From contig NZ_JAUOPN010000007.1 of NCBI RefSeq assembly GCF_030547005.1, positions 124,001-188,000 of the forward strand: a stretch of 64,000 bases of DNA. Direction: 5' to 3'. Position numbers and translations under genes: made by a program. The first letter of the stretch is position 1. Each line of letters begins with the position of its first letter. Origin of the DNA: Maribacter sp. 1_MG-2023. GTDB lineage: Bacteria; Bacteroidota; Bacteroidia; Flavobacteriales; Flavobacteriaceae. Positions 9,588 through 16,980 of the stretch are shown here, piece by piece. The notes below the pieces were generated by a model. It was given only the letters and a program-made list of their open reading frames with translations. It was not told the origin of the DNA and did not search any database.

Positions 9588-10229
9588 TTATACCTCTAAT
9601 AGAAAACGTAAAACGGTTTTTAGTTTTTCTTCAGCAACATTTCTAAAATCAGATAAATAAATTTCTTTATGAACTTTAGACTTTCTTTTTAGATTTTTTG
9701 ACATGGCAAAAGCTTCCATTTTTTCAAAGGTTTCAATTTCATTGTCATAACTGCCAATATGTAGCATTTGAATACATGGGCCTTCGGTAATTTCTGTAAA
9801 CTGTATACGTTCTAAAAGTCTTTGTGGTTTCTTTTTTTTAGTATGCTCAAGCATTTCATTAAAAAAATCAATAGATATAAATGCCGGTTGCCTAATCATT
9901 AAATTATAAACCAGTTCATCTTTATTTAGTACGCCTTTATAGTTCTTTTTTGCTCTTTCAGAAATATCCCATTCGCCTTCTAATGGGTAAACCGTCCAAT
10001 CAATATAGTTTTCAGGTACAACTGTCTTTTTTTTCAATGTCATTTTTATTGCATAGGCGACACTGTATAAAGCTTGAATATGTTCTGTGAAAAGTGGACT
10101 ATTTGGATTTCCCTCTCCGTGTATGCTCAAATATTTAAACTTTGGAATGGTAATTAGTTCGGGTGTAATCTTGGGCATATAAATACCTTTTTCCGTTTTT
10201 CTCCATTCATGTTTTACAATCGGCTTCAT
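9588..10229 (-). CDS. GyrI-like small-molecule-binding protein
   Basis: About 213 residues from the ATG at 10229. A longer frame could begin at 10265, but its extra 12 residues are hydrophobic and unlike the family, so the internal MKPIVKHEWRKTEKG start is preferred. The protein resembles the GyrI-like/YdhR-type group: FKYLSIHGEGNPNSPLF near residue 30, a VYPLEGEWD segment, and PCIQMLHIGSYDNE near residue 155. These are stand-alone ligand-binding domains related to the effector domain of AraC/MerR regulators. No DNA-binding domain is attached. Ligand unknown. Confidence 0.8.
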   Translation of the reverse strand: MKPIVKHEWRKTEKGIYMPKITPELITIPKFKYLSIHGEGNPNSPLFTEHIQALYSVAYAIKMTLKKKTVVPENYIDWTVYPLEGEWDISERAKKNYKGVLNKDELVYNLMIRQPAFISIDFFNEMLEHTKKKKPQRLLERIQFTEITEGPCIQMLHIGSYDNEIETFEKMEAFAMSKNLKRKSKVHKEIYLSDFRNVAEEKLKTVLRFLLEV

Positions 10230-10355
10230 ATAAACAAAGTAAATAAATAAGACAGAAGGTTGCACCTATTGCATAAGTATTGTACAAAATGTAGTATTTC
10301 AATATAGTTTTGTTGCATAGTAATCATTCATTTAACTCTTGTTTTGATATATTTT

Positions 10356-10375
10356 TTAACAACCATGGTTATTAA
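10356..10375. promoter_or_regulatory. 20-bp near-perfect palindrome upstream of KDG kinase
   Basis: TTAACAACCATGGTTATTAA is symmetric at 18 of 20 positions and contains the perfect 10-mer AACCATGGTT. It lies 36 nt before the kdgK-like start. The size and central symmetry suit a LacI- or GntR-type operator controlling sugar-acid catabolism. No matching regulator gene is in the window, so the assignment is inference. Confidence 0.45.
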
Positions 10376-10410
10376 TTGTGCATTAGTTATTTTAGGATAA
10401 AATTTATAAT

Positions 10411-11415
10411 ATGGGTCAGGTCATAACATTCGGTGAAGTATTAATGCGAATTTCACCAAGAGGTAACAAGAAGTTTGTTCAATCTAATATTGTAGAATTT
10501 TATTTTGGAGGAACAGAATTGAATGTAGGTATCTCCATCTCTAATTTTGGGGGCAGCGTAAAACATATTAGTGCAATTTCTGATGACTTTATTGGAGATA
10601 CTGCAATGACTTATATTCAAAAGTTTGGTGTAGATACTTCGGCAGTGGTAAAATCAAGAAGACCTTTGGGAGTCTATTTTCTGGAAGTAGGCGCAGTTAT
10701 TAGACCAAGTATGATATCTTATAACCGATCACATTCGGCATTCTCTGAAATTGAACCTTCAAAGGTGAATTGGGAAAATGCATTAGACGATGGAGAATGG
10801 ATGCATTGGACAGGAATAACGCCAGCCTTATCTCAAGGAGCTTTTGATGTTTTAAAGGACGGTTTAAAATTAGCAAGACAAAAAGGACTTACCGTTTCTG
10901 CAGATCCCACGTACCGCAGTGGACTATGGAAATATGGTCAAGACCCAAAAGTAGCGCTCATAGAACTATTACATTATTCTACAATATTTATTGGCGGTGT
11001 AAATGAGATCAATGAGGTGTTGGGCACAGATTTTAGCTACAGTAATGAAGATTTTATTGAAGCTAGTAAGCAGCTAATAGCAGAGTTTCCATCCATAGAA
11101 AAAGTATTCGATAAAATAAGAACTTCTTTAAACTCTTCATGGCATAAAATTAGAGCTAGAATGTGGAATGGTATTGAATTTAGAGAAACTGAAGATATTG
11201 ATATTACCCATGTTGTTGACCGTATTGGTACAGGTGATGCATTTGCGGCAGGTTTAATTTATGGATTGCAACAATATGATGATTATAAAGCAATGGAGTT
11301 TGCAAGTGCCGCATGTGCTTTGAAACATACTTATGAAGGTGATGTAAACTTTGCTACCGTTAATGAGGTCAACAATATTATTGCAGGAAATATTACCGGT
11401 AGATTAATGCGTTAA
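10411..11415 (+). CDS. kdgK: PfkB-family sugar kinase, probable 2-keto-3-deoxygluconate kinase
   Basis: A 334-residue ribokinase-fold kinase. FGEVLMRISP at the N-terminus, FGGTELNVGISISNFGG at about residue 32, and the anion-hole/catalytic-base motif GTGDAFAAGL near residue 275 are present. The first two match 2-keto-3-deoxygluconate kinases better than fructokinases. KDGK phosphorylates KDG from pectin, alginate or glucuronate breakdown, feeding the lower Entner-Doudoroff path. The gene stands alone here without KDPG aldolase or uronate enzymes. The 20-bp palindrome upstream suggests substrate-responsive control. Confidence 0.85.
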   Translation: MGQVITFGEVLMRISPRGNKKFVQSNIVEFYFGGTELNVGISISNFGGSVKHISAISDDFIGDTAMTYIQKFGVDTSAVVKSRRPLGVYFLEVGAVIRPSMISYNRSHSAFSEIEPSKVNWENALDDGEWMHWTGITPALSQGAFDVLKDGLKLARQKGLTVSADPTYRSGLWKYGQDPKVALIELLHYSTIFIGGVNEINEVLGTDFSYSNEDFIEASKQLIAEFPSIEKVFDKIRTSLNSSWHKIRARMWNGIEFRETEDIDITHVVDRIGTGDAFAAGLIYGLQQYDDYKAMEFASAACALKHTYEGDVNFATVNEVNNIIAGNITGRLMR

Positions 11416-11428
11416 ATTATTATTAGAA

Positions 11429-11857
11429 TTATTTCCACTTACGTAACCTTAGTATCGCTTTTAGTTTATGAATACTTTTAGAAAAACCAAATGAAAAAGC
11501 AAAGGTGGTTAACAGCGCAATAAATGCTAGAGCACCAAGAGCACCACCAAAGCCTTGAAATAAATTATTCTTATTAATATATATAATACTAAATAGACAG
11601 CCTGCTATTGCTAAATGAATATAACTTCTTCTGGTCGTTGTTGAAATCATACCTATAAAAGAAGTTCCTATAAATACAACAGGTATATTTTTTGTTAGGT
11701 AAGTATTTAGCAAATCAGGGAAACAGTAAAAAAACAAGCCTATTAATAATGATAATAGTGCAGATGCTCTTACTGCACCTTGATTGTGATGATGACTAAC
11801 GTAAAAAGTCATTGTTGCACCTAAAATGCCGATTACTATTATGATGAAATTATTCAT
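11429..11857 (-). CDS. Small membrane protein, paralog of upstream gene
   Basis: A 142-residue protein with about four transmembrane segments. Its start codon overlaps the stop of the 186-residue gene upstream by one base, so the two are translationally coupled. The C-terminal half aligns with the C-terminal half of that neighbour: a GxSFIGM-type segment, then NLFQGFGGALGALAFIAL matching NLFIGIGGKLGTMAFLGV. The pair thus arose by tandem duplication or forms a two-part membrane complex. No named family recognised. It converges on the KDG kinase gene. Confidence 0.75.
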   Translation of the reverse strand: MNNFIIIVIGILGATMTFYVSHHHNQGAVRASALLSLLIGLFFYCFPDLLNTYLTKNIPVVFIGTSFIGMISTTTRRSYIHLAIAGCLFSIIYINKNNLFQGFGGALGALAFIALLTTFAFSFGFSKSIHKLKAILRLRKWK

Positions 11858-12417
11858 TACGCCATGAGGTTAATTAGATATACAATAAATACACCTAGAA
11901 AAGCCATGGTGCCTAACTTACCACCAATACCTATAAATAGGTTTTTTGATAGTAGAAAGAATAATCCGGCGATGATACCTGCAGATAATACAAAGCCTAT
12001 TGTTGGTGTAATGGTATTACTTGACATACCAACAAATACTCCACAATAAATGGCTCCTGGGAGTTTTTTTAAGTAGCTAGATTGCTTATTGAATATAGGA
12101 ACTAGCGAACCTAATGTCCCAATAATTCCTGCAGATAAAACACTGCCTAATTCATAATTTACATTTAGTAAATGGCAAGCAATAGCTCCTACTGGTACCC
12201 AAATAACAACAGATAATTTCTCATAATCATATTTGCTATGATGTAGGTCTAAGTAGCTATGCCCAAACAATACCGTAGCAGAAATAAAAAGTATCGTTAT
12301 AATGGCAAAATAGTTACTAGTGTCGTAATTACTTTTTAAAATTAAAAATAGAAATACAATTTGTATAATTAAAACAGTAGCTAACGTAAACGTACGGATT
12401 GCTTTGTTTTTCTTCAT
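11857..12417 (-). CDS. Membrane protein with six predicted segments
   Basis: A 186-residue protein with about six hydrophobic segments. The glycine-rich repeats GxxGTLGSLVPIFN and GGKLGTMAFLGVF look like packed helices of a channel or transporter. It shares its last about 80 residues with the downstream 142-residue protein, described there. The start MKKNKAIRTFTL is followed directly by a strong transmembrane helix. No catalytic residues and no family name recognised. The one-base overlap with the next gene indicates a bicistronic unit. Confidence 0.75.
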   Translation of the reverse strand: MKKNKAIRTFTLATVLIIQIVFLFLILKSNYDTSNYFAIITILFISATVLFGHSYLDLHHSKYDYEKLSVVIWVPVGAIACHLLNVNYELGSVLSAGIIGTLGSLVPIFNKQSSYLKKLPGAIYCGVFVGMSSNTITPTIGFVLSAGIIAGLFFLLSKNLFIGIGGKLGTMAFLGVFIVYLINLMA

Positions 12418-12643
12418 CAGGTAATTTATATTTTACTATTACGGTAAAATGTTTCTAAGCTCTCTTGCAAAGTTTATAAATAACTTTTAATTCAACTATT
12501 CGTAGTTTCATTTATTTTAATAAAACATTTGTTTTATACAATCTTCTCATCTTTTTAGATAACTTATAGGTTTAAATATGGAAGATCAGAGTTGTTGAAG
12601 TTTAGATTATTGATATTAAAGCTATTAAAACAACATTTTTTAA

Positions 12644-13051
12644 TTAGTCATTTATAGTTCTTGTAATAGTACCATTTATAGTACATATCTGTTTTACCGT
12701 ATTGTAAATAGTCCCGTGCTTTTCAATATTTTTTTGAAGTAAATCTATGTTTAGTTTAGTATCATTACTATAAATGTTTAAGTTGTACAGAATGTTATCC
12801 ATTCTTGGTGGGTTATCTAACCTTTCAGCTTTTACCTCTAATGTAGTATGGTTATATTTAAATTTCATCAACAAAGAAAAGCGCTCTACATTTTTTAGCA
12901 TACACGAAGCAAAAGAGCCTAAAAATAACTCAGCAGGATTTGGTAGTGACTCTGAAGTCTTACTGGTAGAGCCAAAGACAATATTAGATTCCTTTATATG
13001 TATTTCGCCATCATTATTGAAATCTGAGATAGCATTTATTTTATAATTCAT
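12644..13051 (-). CDS. OsmC-family protein
   Basis: A 135-residue OsmC/Ohr-fold protein. The two redox cysteines expected for the family are visible: one in LGSFASCMLKNVERF near residue 50 and one in VKQICTING near residue 122. The PNPAELFLGSFASC sequence is the standard OsmC signature. Such proteins reduce organic hydroperoxides or act in osmotic and oxidative stress responses in the cytoplasm. The start ATG is preceded by an AT-rich spacer of about 240 nt with no clear promoter motif. It lies next to the repair genes but is separated from them by that spacer. Confidence 0.87.
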   Translation of the reverse strand: MNYKINAISDFNNDGEIHIKESNIVFGSTSKTSESLPNPAELFLGSFASCMLKNVERFSLLMKFKYNHTTLEVKAERLDNPPRMDNILYNLNIYSNDTKLNIDLLQKNIEKHGTIYNTVKQICTINGTITRTIND

Positions 13052-13292
13052 AATTGAATTTATTTTAAAATAAAAATTAAAGAAATTCAGTAGTACCCAT
13101 TAAAAAAGGAAATGAATTAGTAAATGCAAAATGATACATCGAGCTTATAGCTATGCACCCGAAGCAAATCTTTTCATTACGTTATTTTCACCTAAAAATA
13201 GATATGGTCTAAATCTCATTTAAAAACAATGCTAAAAGTACAATGCGAGGTTTATTAAATTTATGATTTAAGTCAGCTACAGTAAAACTAAA

Positions 13293-14069
13293 TTAAACCG
13301 CTTCCTTTTTTTCGGACAAGTATTTCCAATAACGCTTTGGTACATGTTGAACATGTAACTTATTATTGATCCGAGATTTGATAGTTGTACTTTTAAAGTA
13401 GTTGTTCCAAAGGTCTTGATATTCATATTCCACTTCTGTAAATGCAGAACTTTTTTCAATACTATTTGAGTGAATATCTGTTAAGTCAAGTGATATAATT
13501 TCAACAGTGTTCAAATCATAGAACAATCCGTATTTACGCTTTAGATCATAAATTATCCATTGTTGGTCGGCGTAACGATTTCTAAAATGCTTAGAGATTA
13601 ACGGCAATACATCAAAATCTGGTTCTATGTTCGCAAAATAAACATCGTCTTTTGTTAATTGAAATCTTACAAAAGCTTCCATGCGATGCTTTTCTCTCCC
13701 GACCTTATGTGCAAGTTGATTTATCTTTAAAACTCCATCATCACTAAAATCAGTTGCTCCCTTATATTTACTTCCCATTAACTTTTGAATATAACGGTAG
13801 ATTAAAGCTTCCATATTATTCTGTTCGCTCAAGAAGGCAAAATAAATATTTTTAATAGCAGTATTACTTTTGTTCCGTACTCCGTTCCAAACCCGTTGTG
13901 CTTTTTCAATATTTGTAAAAATAGTTTCTGTTTCAGCAAAAAGTCCGCTTTGTAATTGCCCTTGTTTTTGAATATCGGCATGTGTAAGCTTTTGTTCAAA
14001 GCCTATAAATACAGCAGTTAAAAAACCATTAAAACTACCATCGTAAACTAAAGTTTTTGAAGCATTCAT
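13293..14069 (-). CDS. TIGR03915/DUF4130 putative DNA-repair partner protein
   Basis: A 258-residue protein resembling the TIGR03915 family (DUF4130), recognised by YDGSFNGFLTAVF at the N-terminus, GREKHRMEAFVRFQLTKDDVYFANIEPDFD-like sequence in the middle, and the tail PKRYWKYLSEK. This family is found almost only beside the radical-SAM protein family TIGR03916, and in some bacteria it is fused to a uracil-DNA glycosylase domain. No such fusion is present here. The joint role is thought to be DNA repair or base modification, but the reaction is not known to me. It is downstream of the radical-SAM gene on the same strand. Confidence 0.88.
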   Translation of the reverse strand: MNASKTLVYDGSFNGFLTAVFIGFEQKLTHADIQKQGQLQSGLFAETETIFTNIEKAQRVWNGVRNKSNTAIKNIYFAFLSEQNNMEALIYRYIQKLMGSKYKGATDFSDDGVLKINQLAHKVGREKHRMEAFVRFQLTKDDVYFANIEPDFDVLPLISKHFRNRYADQQWIIYDLKRKYGLFYDLNTVEIISLDLTDIHSNSIEKSSAFTEVEYEYQDLWNNYFKSTTIKSRINNKLHVQHVPKRYWKYLSEKKEAV

Positions 14070-14080
14070 AATAACCAGTT

Positions 14081-14257
14081 TTAGAAGTTGAAGAAAAAGA
14101 TTCGTGATACAATTTTTAGTCTTTTTTTAATCTTAGTTTTTAATAATACCATTTGGTATCCTATTGCTAATATTTGACTCTGACTACGGTCAATTATAGT
14201 ATTTAAAATTGAAATATTTGTCGAGTTCAATGTGTTATTAATATTTTCCATAGTCAT
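14081..14257 (-). CDS. Possible small protein in the repair operon gap
   Basis: The 210-nt gap between the radical-SAM gene and its TIGR03915 partner holds an open frame of 58 codons on the same strand. It begins MTMENINNTL and ends with a basic stretch (KTKIKKRLK) and an aromatic tail (IFFFNF). I recognise no family and the composition is biased to Ile, Asn and Lys, as random AT-rich DNA would be. It may be a spacer or a real small gene. Comparison with related genomes would decide. Confidence 0.22.
   Translation of the reverse strand: MTMENINNTLNSTNISILNTIIDRSQSQILAIGYQMVLLKTKIKKRLKIVSRIFFFNF
14146..14159. promoter_or_regulatory. 14-bp palindrome ATACCATTTGGTAT
   Basis: ATACCA and TGGTAT are exact reverse complements around TT, in the spacer between the radical-SAM and TIGR03915 genes. 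It could be an internal operator or simply chance. The sequence differs from the TGGA/TCCA palindromes upstream of the operon, so a different protein would be expected to bind. Confidence 0.3.
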
Positions 14258-14279
14258 TTGGTTTAATTAAATTATTAGT

Positions 14280-15527
14280 TTAGTTAAATAAGGATAATTG
14301 ATTTTTGAATTTGCTATTTTGAGATTGAAGAATCATTCCTTTTATGGTAACTGCGTCTAAATCTCTTCGTTCCCAATCAGAAGAGTTACAGATAATAAAA
14401 TACTTTGCTCGATTGAGTGCAATTCCCATTTTTTTTAGATGCTCCCAACTTAATCGGCGGTATTTTCTTCCGCTTATAATTTTATGAACAGAGCCCATAC
14501 CTATACCCGGAATTCTTGCTAATATTCGTGGTTCTGCCTTATTAATATCTACAGGAAAATGATTTAGATTTCTAAGTGCCCACATCAATTTGGGATCGAT
14601 ATCCATATCTAAATTTGGATTATCTCTATCTAAAATTTCATTGACACTAAAGTCGTAAAATCGAAGTAACCAATCTGTCTGATATAATCGGTTTTCTCTA
14701 AGCATGGGTACTTCAGAACCCAAAGAAGGTAATCTGCTGTCTGTAGAGATAGGAACATAACCAGAATAGTAAACCCGCTTCATCTGATAGTTTTTATAAA
14801 AGTGAGTGGCAGAATACATAATATCTTTATCACTTTCACCTGTAGCACCTACAATCATTTGCGTGCTTTGCCCTGCAGGAGCATATTTTGCAGTGCTTTT
14901 AATAATTTTACTTTCTTCCTTATAACGTATAATTTCATTCTTCACCTTCAGCATTGGTTTAATGAAATCTTCATGTTTTTTATCTGGAGCTAAAAGTTTA
15001 AGGCCGGAGATAGTGGGGATTTCAATGTTAACCGATAAACGATCAGCATATAAACCGGCCTCATACATTAATCCATCACTTGCACCAGGTATTGATTTAA
15101 GGTGAATATACCCGTTGAAGTTTTCTTCTTTGCGAAGTTTTTTTGCAACAGCTATCAAACGTTCCATAGTATGATCTGCGCTTTTAAAGATGCCTGAACT
15201 TAAGAATAGCCCTTCTATATAATTTCTCCTATAAAAATTAATGGTAAGATCTACTACTTCCTGAATTTTAAATGCAGCTCGTTGAATATCATTGCTTTTA
15301 CGGGTAACACAATAGGCGCAATCAAAAATGCAATGATTAGTCAGCAAAATCTTTAAAAGCGAAACACAACGACCATCTTCTGTATAGGTATGGCAGATGC
15401 CATTACCAGTATCACCTAAGCCATTATCCTTGTTTTTGCGGTTGCTGCCACTACTTGAGCAGGACACATCATATTTAGCGGCATCGGCGAGAATATTTAA
15501 TTTTTCTTTTATTCTATTAAAATCCAT
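14280..15527 (-). CDS. Putative DNA modification/repair radical SAM protein (TIGR03916)
   Basis: A 415-residue cytoplasmic enzyme. The radical-SAM cluster motif CxxxCxxC is at Cys66, Cys70 and Cys73 (NHCIFDCAYC), so it should bind a [4Fe-4S] cluster and cleave S-adenosylmethionine. The middle shows APAGQSTQMIVGATGESD, typical of the TIGR03916 group. The C-terminus has a helix-hairpin-helix-like segment (RIPGIGMGSVHKIISGRKYRR), which suggests DNA contact. It is divergent from the LexA-like repressor, and the shared spacer carries three palindromes. Its substrate base is not known; spore photoproduct lyase-like chemistry is conceivable but unproven. Confidence 0.9.
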   Translation of the reverse strand: MDFNRIKEKLNILADAAKYDVSCSSSGSNRKNKDNGLGDTGNGICHTYTEDGRCVSLLKILLTNHCIFDCAYCVTRKSNDIQRAAFKIQEVVDLTINFYRRNYIEGLFLSSGIFKSADHTMERLIAVAKKLRKEENFNGYIHLKSIPGASDGLMYEAGLYADRLSVNIEIPTISGLKLLAPDKKHEDFIKPMLKVKNEIIRYKEESKIIKSTAKYAPAGQSTQMIVGATGESDKDIMYSATHFYKNYQMKRVYYSGYVPISTDSRLPSLGSEVPMLRENRLYQTDWLLRFYDFSVNEILDRDNPNLDMDIDPKLMWALRNLNHFPVDINKAEPRILARIPGIGMGSVHKIISGRKYRRLSWEHLKKMGIALNRAKYFIICNSSDWERRDLDAVTIKGMILQSQNSKFKNQLSLFN

Positions 15528-15545
15528 AGTAATTGGTAATTAATC

Positions 15546-15553
15546 CAAAATTA
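15546..15553 (-). promoter_or_regulatory. Candidate -7 element for the radical-SAM operon
   Basis: CAAAATTA on the plus strand reads TAATTTTG leftwards, matching the Bacteroidota -7 consensus TAnnTTTG, about 20 nt before the radical-SAM start. No good -33 TTG is seen at the usual distance. Palindromes 1 and 2 occupy the region where RNA polymerase would bind. Confidence 0.4.
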
Positions 15554-15607
15554 TGGAAATATTCCTAATTATGGAAATAATCCAAATAATATTTTGGATA
15601 TAATCCA
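15554..15607. promoter_or_regulatory. Three palindromic operator-like sites in the divergent repair promoter
   Basis: Three related 13-mers occur: TGGAAATATTCCT (15554-15566), TGGAAATAATCCA (15572-15584) and TGGATATAATCCA (15595-15607). The last two have perfect TGGA/TCCA arms, and the first has GGAA/TTCC arms. Centres are 18 and 23 nt apart. They lie between the radical-SAM operon and the S24 repressor gene. The third overlaps the repressor's -33 TTG, as expected for autorepression. The likely ligand is the dimeric repressor encoded at 15667 (inference). Confidence 0.65.
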
Positions 15608-15614
15608 TAATCAC

Positions 15615-15622
15615 TATATTTG
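15615..15622 (+). promoter_or_regulatory. -7 element (TATATTTG) of the S24 repressor gene
   Basis: TATATTTG matches TAnnTTTG exactly, with TTG at 15594-15596 giving an 18-nt spacer. The start codon is 45 nt downstream, leaving a normal leader. The -33 element is covered by the third palindrome. Confidence 0.65.
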
Positions 15623-15666
15623 AAGTATAAAGAAGTTTAAAAATCTTTATTGAAGCGGAAAAGATT

Positions 15667-16434
15667 ATGGAAAACGAATTGACATTAAAGCGATTTACTG
15701 ATTTAAGAAGAGAGCTAGGCTATACTCAAGCAGATTTTGCTACACTAATTGGTGTTTCTAATACAACAGCAGATATAGAGCGAGGTAGAACTAAACTTTC
15801 TGGTAAAGTTGTTTTAGAGTTGTTGAAGCAATTTAAAATTAATCCGCTTTGGTTGTTTGGTGAAAGTGAAGAACAGTATTTAGAGACTTCAAGAACTAGT
15901 GTTATACCTAAAGTGGTAACGGTTGATTCTGCAAATCGCGAAAATATGGTTTTGGTGAATGCAAAAGCAGCAGCCGGTTATCCTCAGAATATATCAGATA
16001 CTAGTTGGTATCAACAATTACCTGCATTCGATTTACCTATTCCTGAATTTAGAAATGCAACCTATAGAGGATTTCAAGTAGAAGGTGATAGTATGTTACC
16101 TAATTTACATCCAGGTGAATGGGTTTTAGCAAGGGCAATTGAACATATAGATTATGTGAGTGCAAATAAAATGTATGTTGTTGTACTTCAAGATTCCATT
16201 ATGGTTAAGAAAGTAGAAAAACGACCGAACTCAAATAATATTACCTTAATCTCTTTAAATGAAACCTACCCGCCTTATGATATTAAACCATTTCAGATTC
16301 AAGAAATATGGGAGGTTAGTAGTAAAATTACTTTTAATGTAGATGCTACTACAGATAATAGTCTTTTACGTCAGTTACAAGAATCAATGAAGGAGTTAAA
16401 AGATCAATTACAACACGTTAAGAAGGTTAACTAA
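15667..16434 (+). CDS. LexA-like S24 repressor with HTH domain
   Basis: A 255-residue protein with an XRE-type helix-turn-helix at about residues 7-60 (GYTQADFATLIGVSNTTADIE) joined to an S24/LexA self-cleaving domain. An Ala103-Gly104 pair in AKAAAGYP fits the LexA cleavage site. Ser142 in VEGDSM and a Lys at 181 or 182 in IMVKKV fit the Ser-Lys dyad. RecA-stimulated autocleavage on DNA damage is therefore likely, though phage-type repressors share this plan. A 20-residue helical tail may aid dimerisation. It is divergent from a DNA-repair operon, whose promoter it probably controls along with its own. Confidence 0.88.
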   Translation: MENELTLKRFTDLRRELGYTQADFATLIGVSNTTADIERGRTKLSGKVVLELLKQFKINPLWLFGESEEQYLETSRTSVIPKVVTVDSANRENMVLVNAKAAAGYPQNISDTSWYQQLPAFDLPIPEFRNATYRGFQVEGDSMLPNLHPGEWVLARAIEHIDYVSANKMYVVVLQDSIMVKKVEKRPNSNNITLISLNETYPPYDIKPFQIQEIWEVSSKITFNVDATTDNSLLRQLQESMKELKDQLQHVKKVN

Positions 16435-16444
16435 AAGTAAAGCT

Positions 16445-16870
16445 TTAATATTTTTTAATATACATTCCGCTCTCTTTTAATTTAAAACCTAAACTTTTAT
16501 AAAGAGAAATTGCTGCGGTTCTGTGGTGACCACTGAATAAAAGAACGTCGTCAAGTTTTGATATTTCTGCCTGTTCTAAAAGTTTTTCCATTAGCTTTCT
16601 CCCAATACCTTGACCTCTGTATTCAGAAGAAACGACTACATCTTCAATCATTCCTTTGTGTCCAGATACCACTTTATATTTTGCCATCATAGCAATACCA
16701 ACTAATTTATCATCGTCCAAACAAATTACAACATCTGTAGTGTTGTAATCAGAAAGTACGGTTGCCAAATCTAATTGCGTTAACTCAGCATTTAATTGTT
16801 TATAGAGTTCAGTAAGTTGAGATTGTAGGTCTGCTGTAACTTCGTTGAAAGTGATTAGTTTAATATCCAT
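16445..16870 (-). CDS. GNAT-family acetyltransferase
   Basis: A 141-residue GCN5-related N-acetyltransferase that would transfer an acetyl group from acetyl-CoA to an amine. Motif A is clear: IEDVVVSSEYRGQGIGRKLMEKL, with the Q/RxxGxG/A pyrophosphate loop (RGQGIG) near residue 95. The C-terminal AISLYKSLGFKLKESGMYIKK is motif B. It resembles the group with phosphinothricin- or aminoglycoside-type folds, but the substrate is unknown. It is convergent with the repressor gene. The dyad at 16891-16912 is in its promoter region. Confidence 0.88.
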   Translation of the reverse strand: MDIKLITFNEVTADLQSQLTELYKQLNAELTQLDLATVLSDYNTTDVVICLDDDKLVGIAMMAKYKVVSGHKGMIEDVVVSSEYRGQGIGRKLMEKLLEQAEISKLDDVLLFSGHHRTAAISLYKSLGFKLKESGMYIKKY

Positions 16871-16890
16871 ATGCCAGGTTGCTTTAAGAG

Positions 16891-16912
16891 CCTAAAATTA
16901 CTTCATTTTAGG
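16891..16912. promoter_or_regulatory. 8-bp inverted repeat between GNAT and channel genes
   Basis: CCTAAAAT (16891-16898) and ATTTTAGG (16905-16912) are exact complements with a 6-nt loop. They lie about 20 nt upstream of the leftward acetyltransferase gene and 70 nt upstream of the rightward channel gene. An operator serving one or both is plausible. Confidence 0.35.
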
Positions 16913-16980
16913 TGAATAGGTTAATCTGTCAATACTTTCTAAAATGATTATATTTAAAAGAATGTAAACCCCACCATTTT

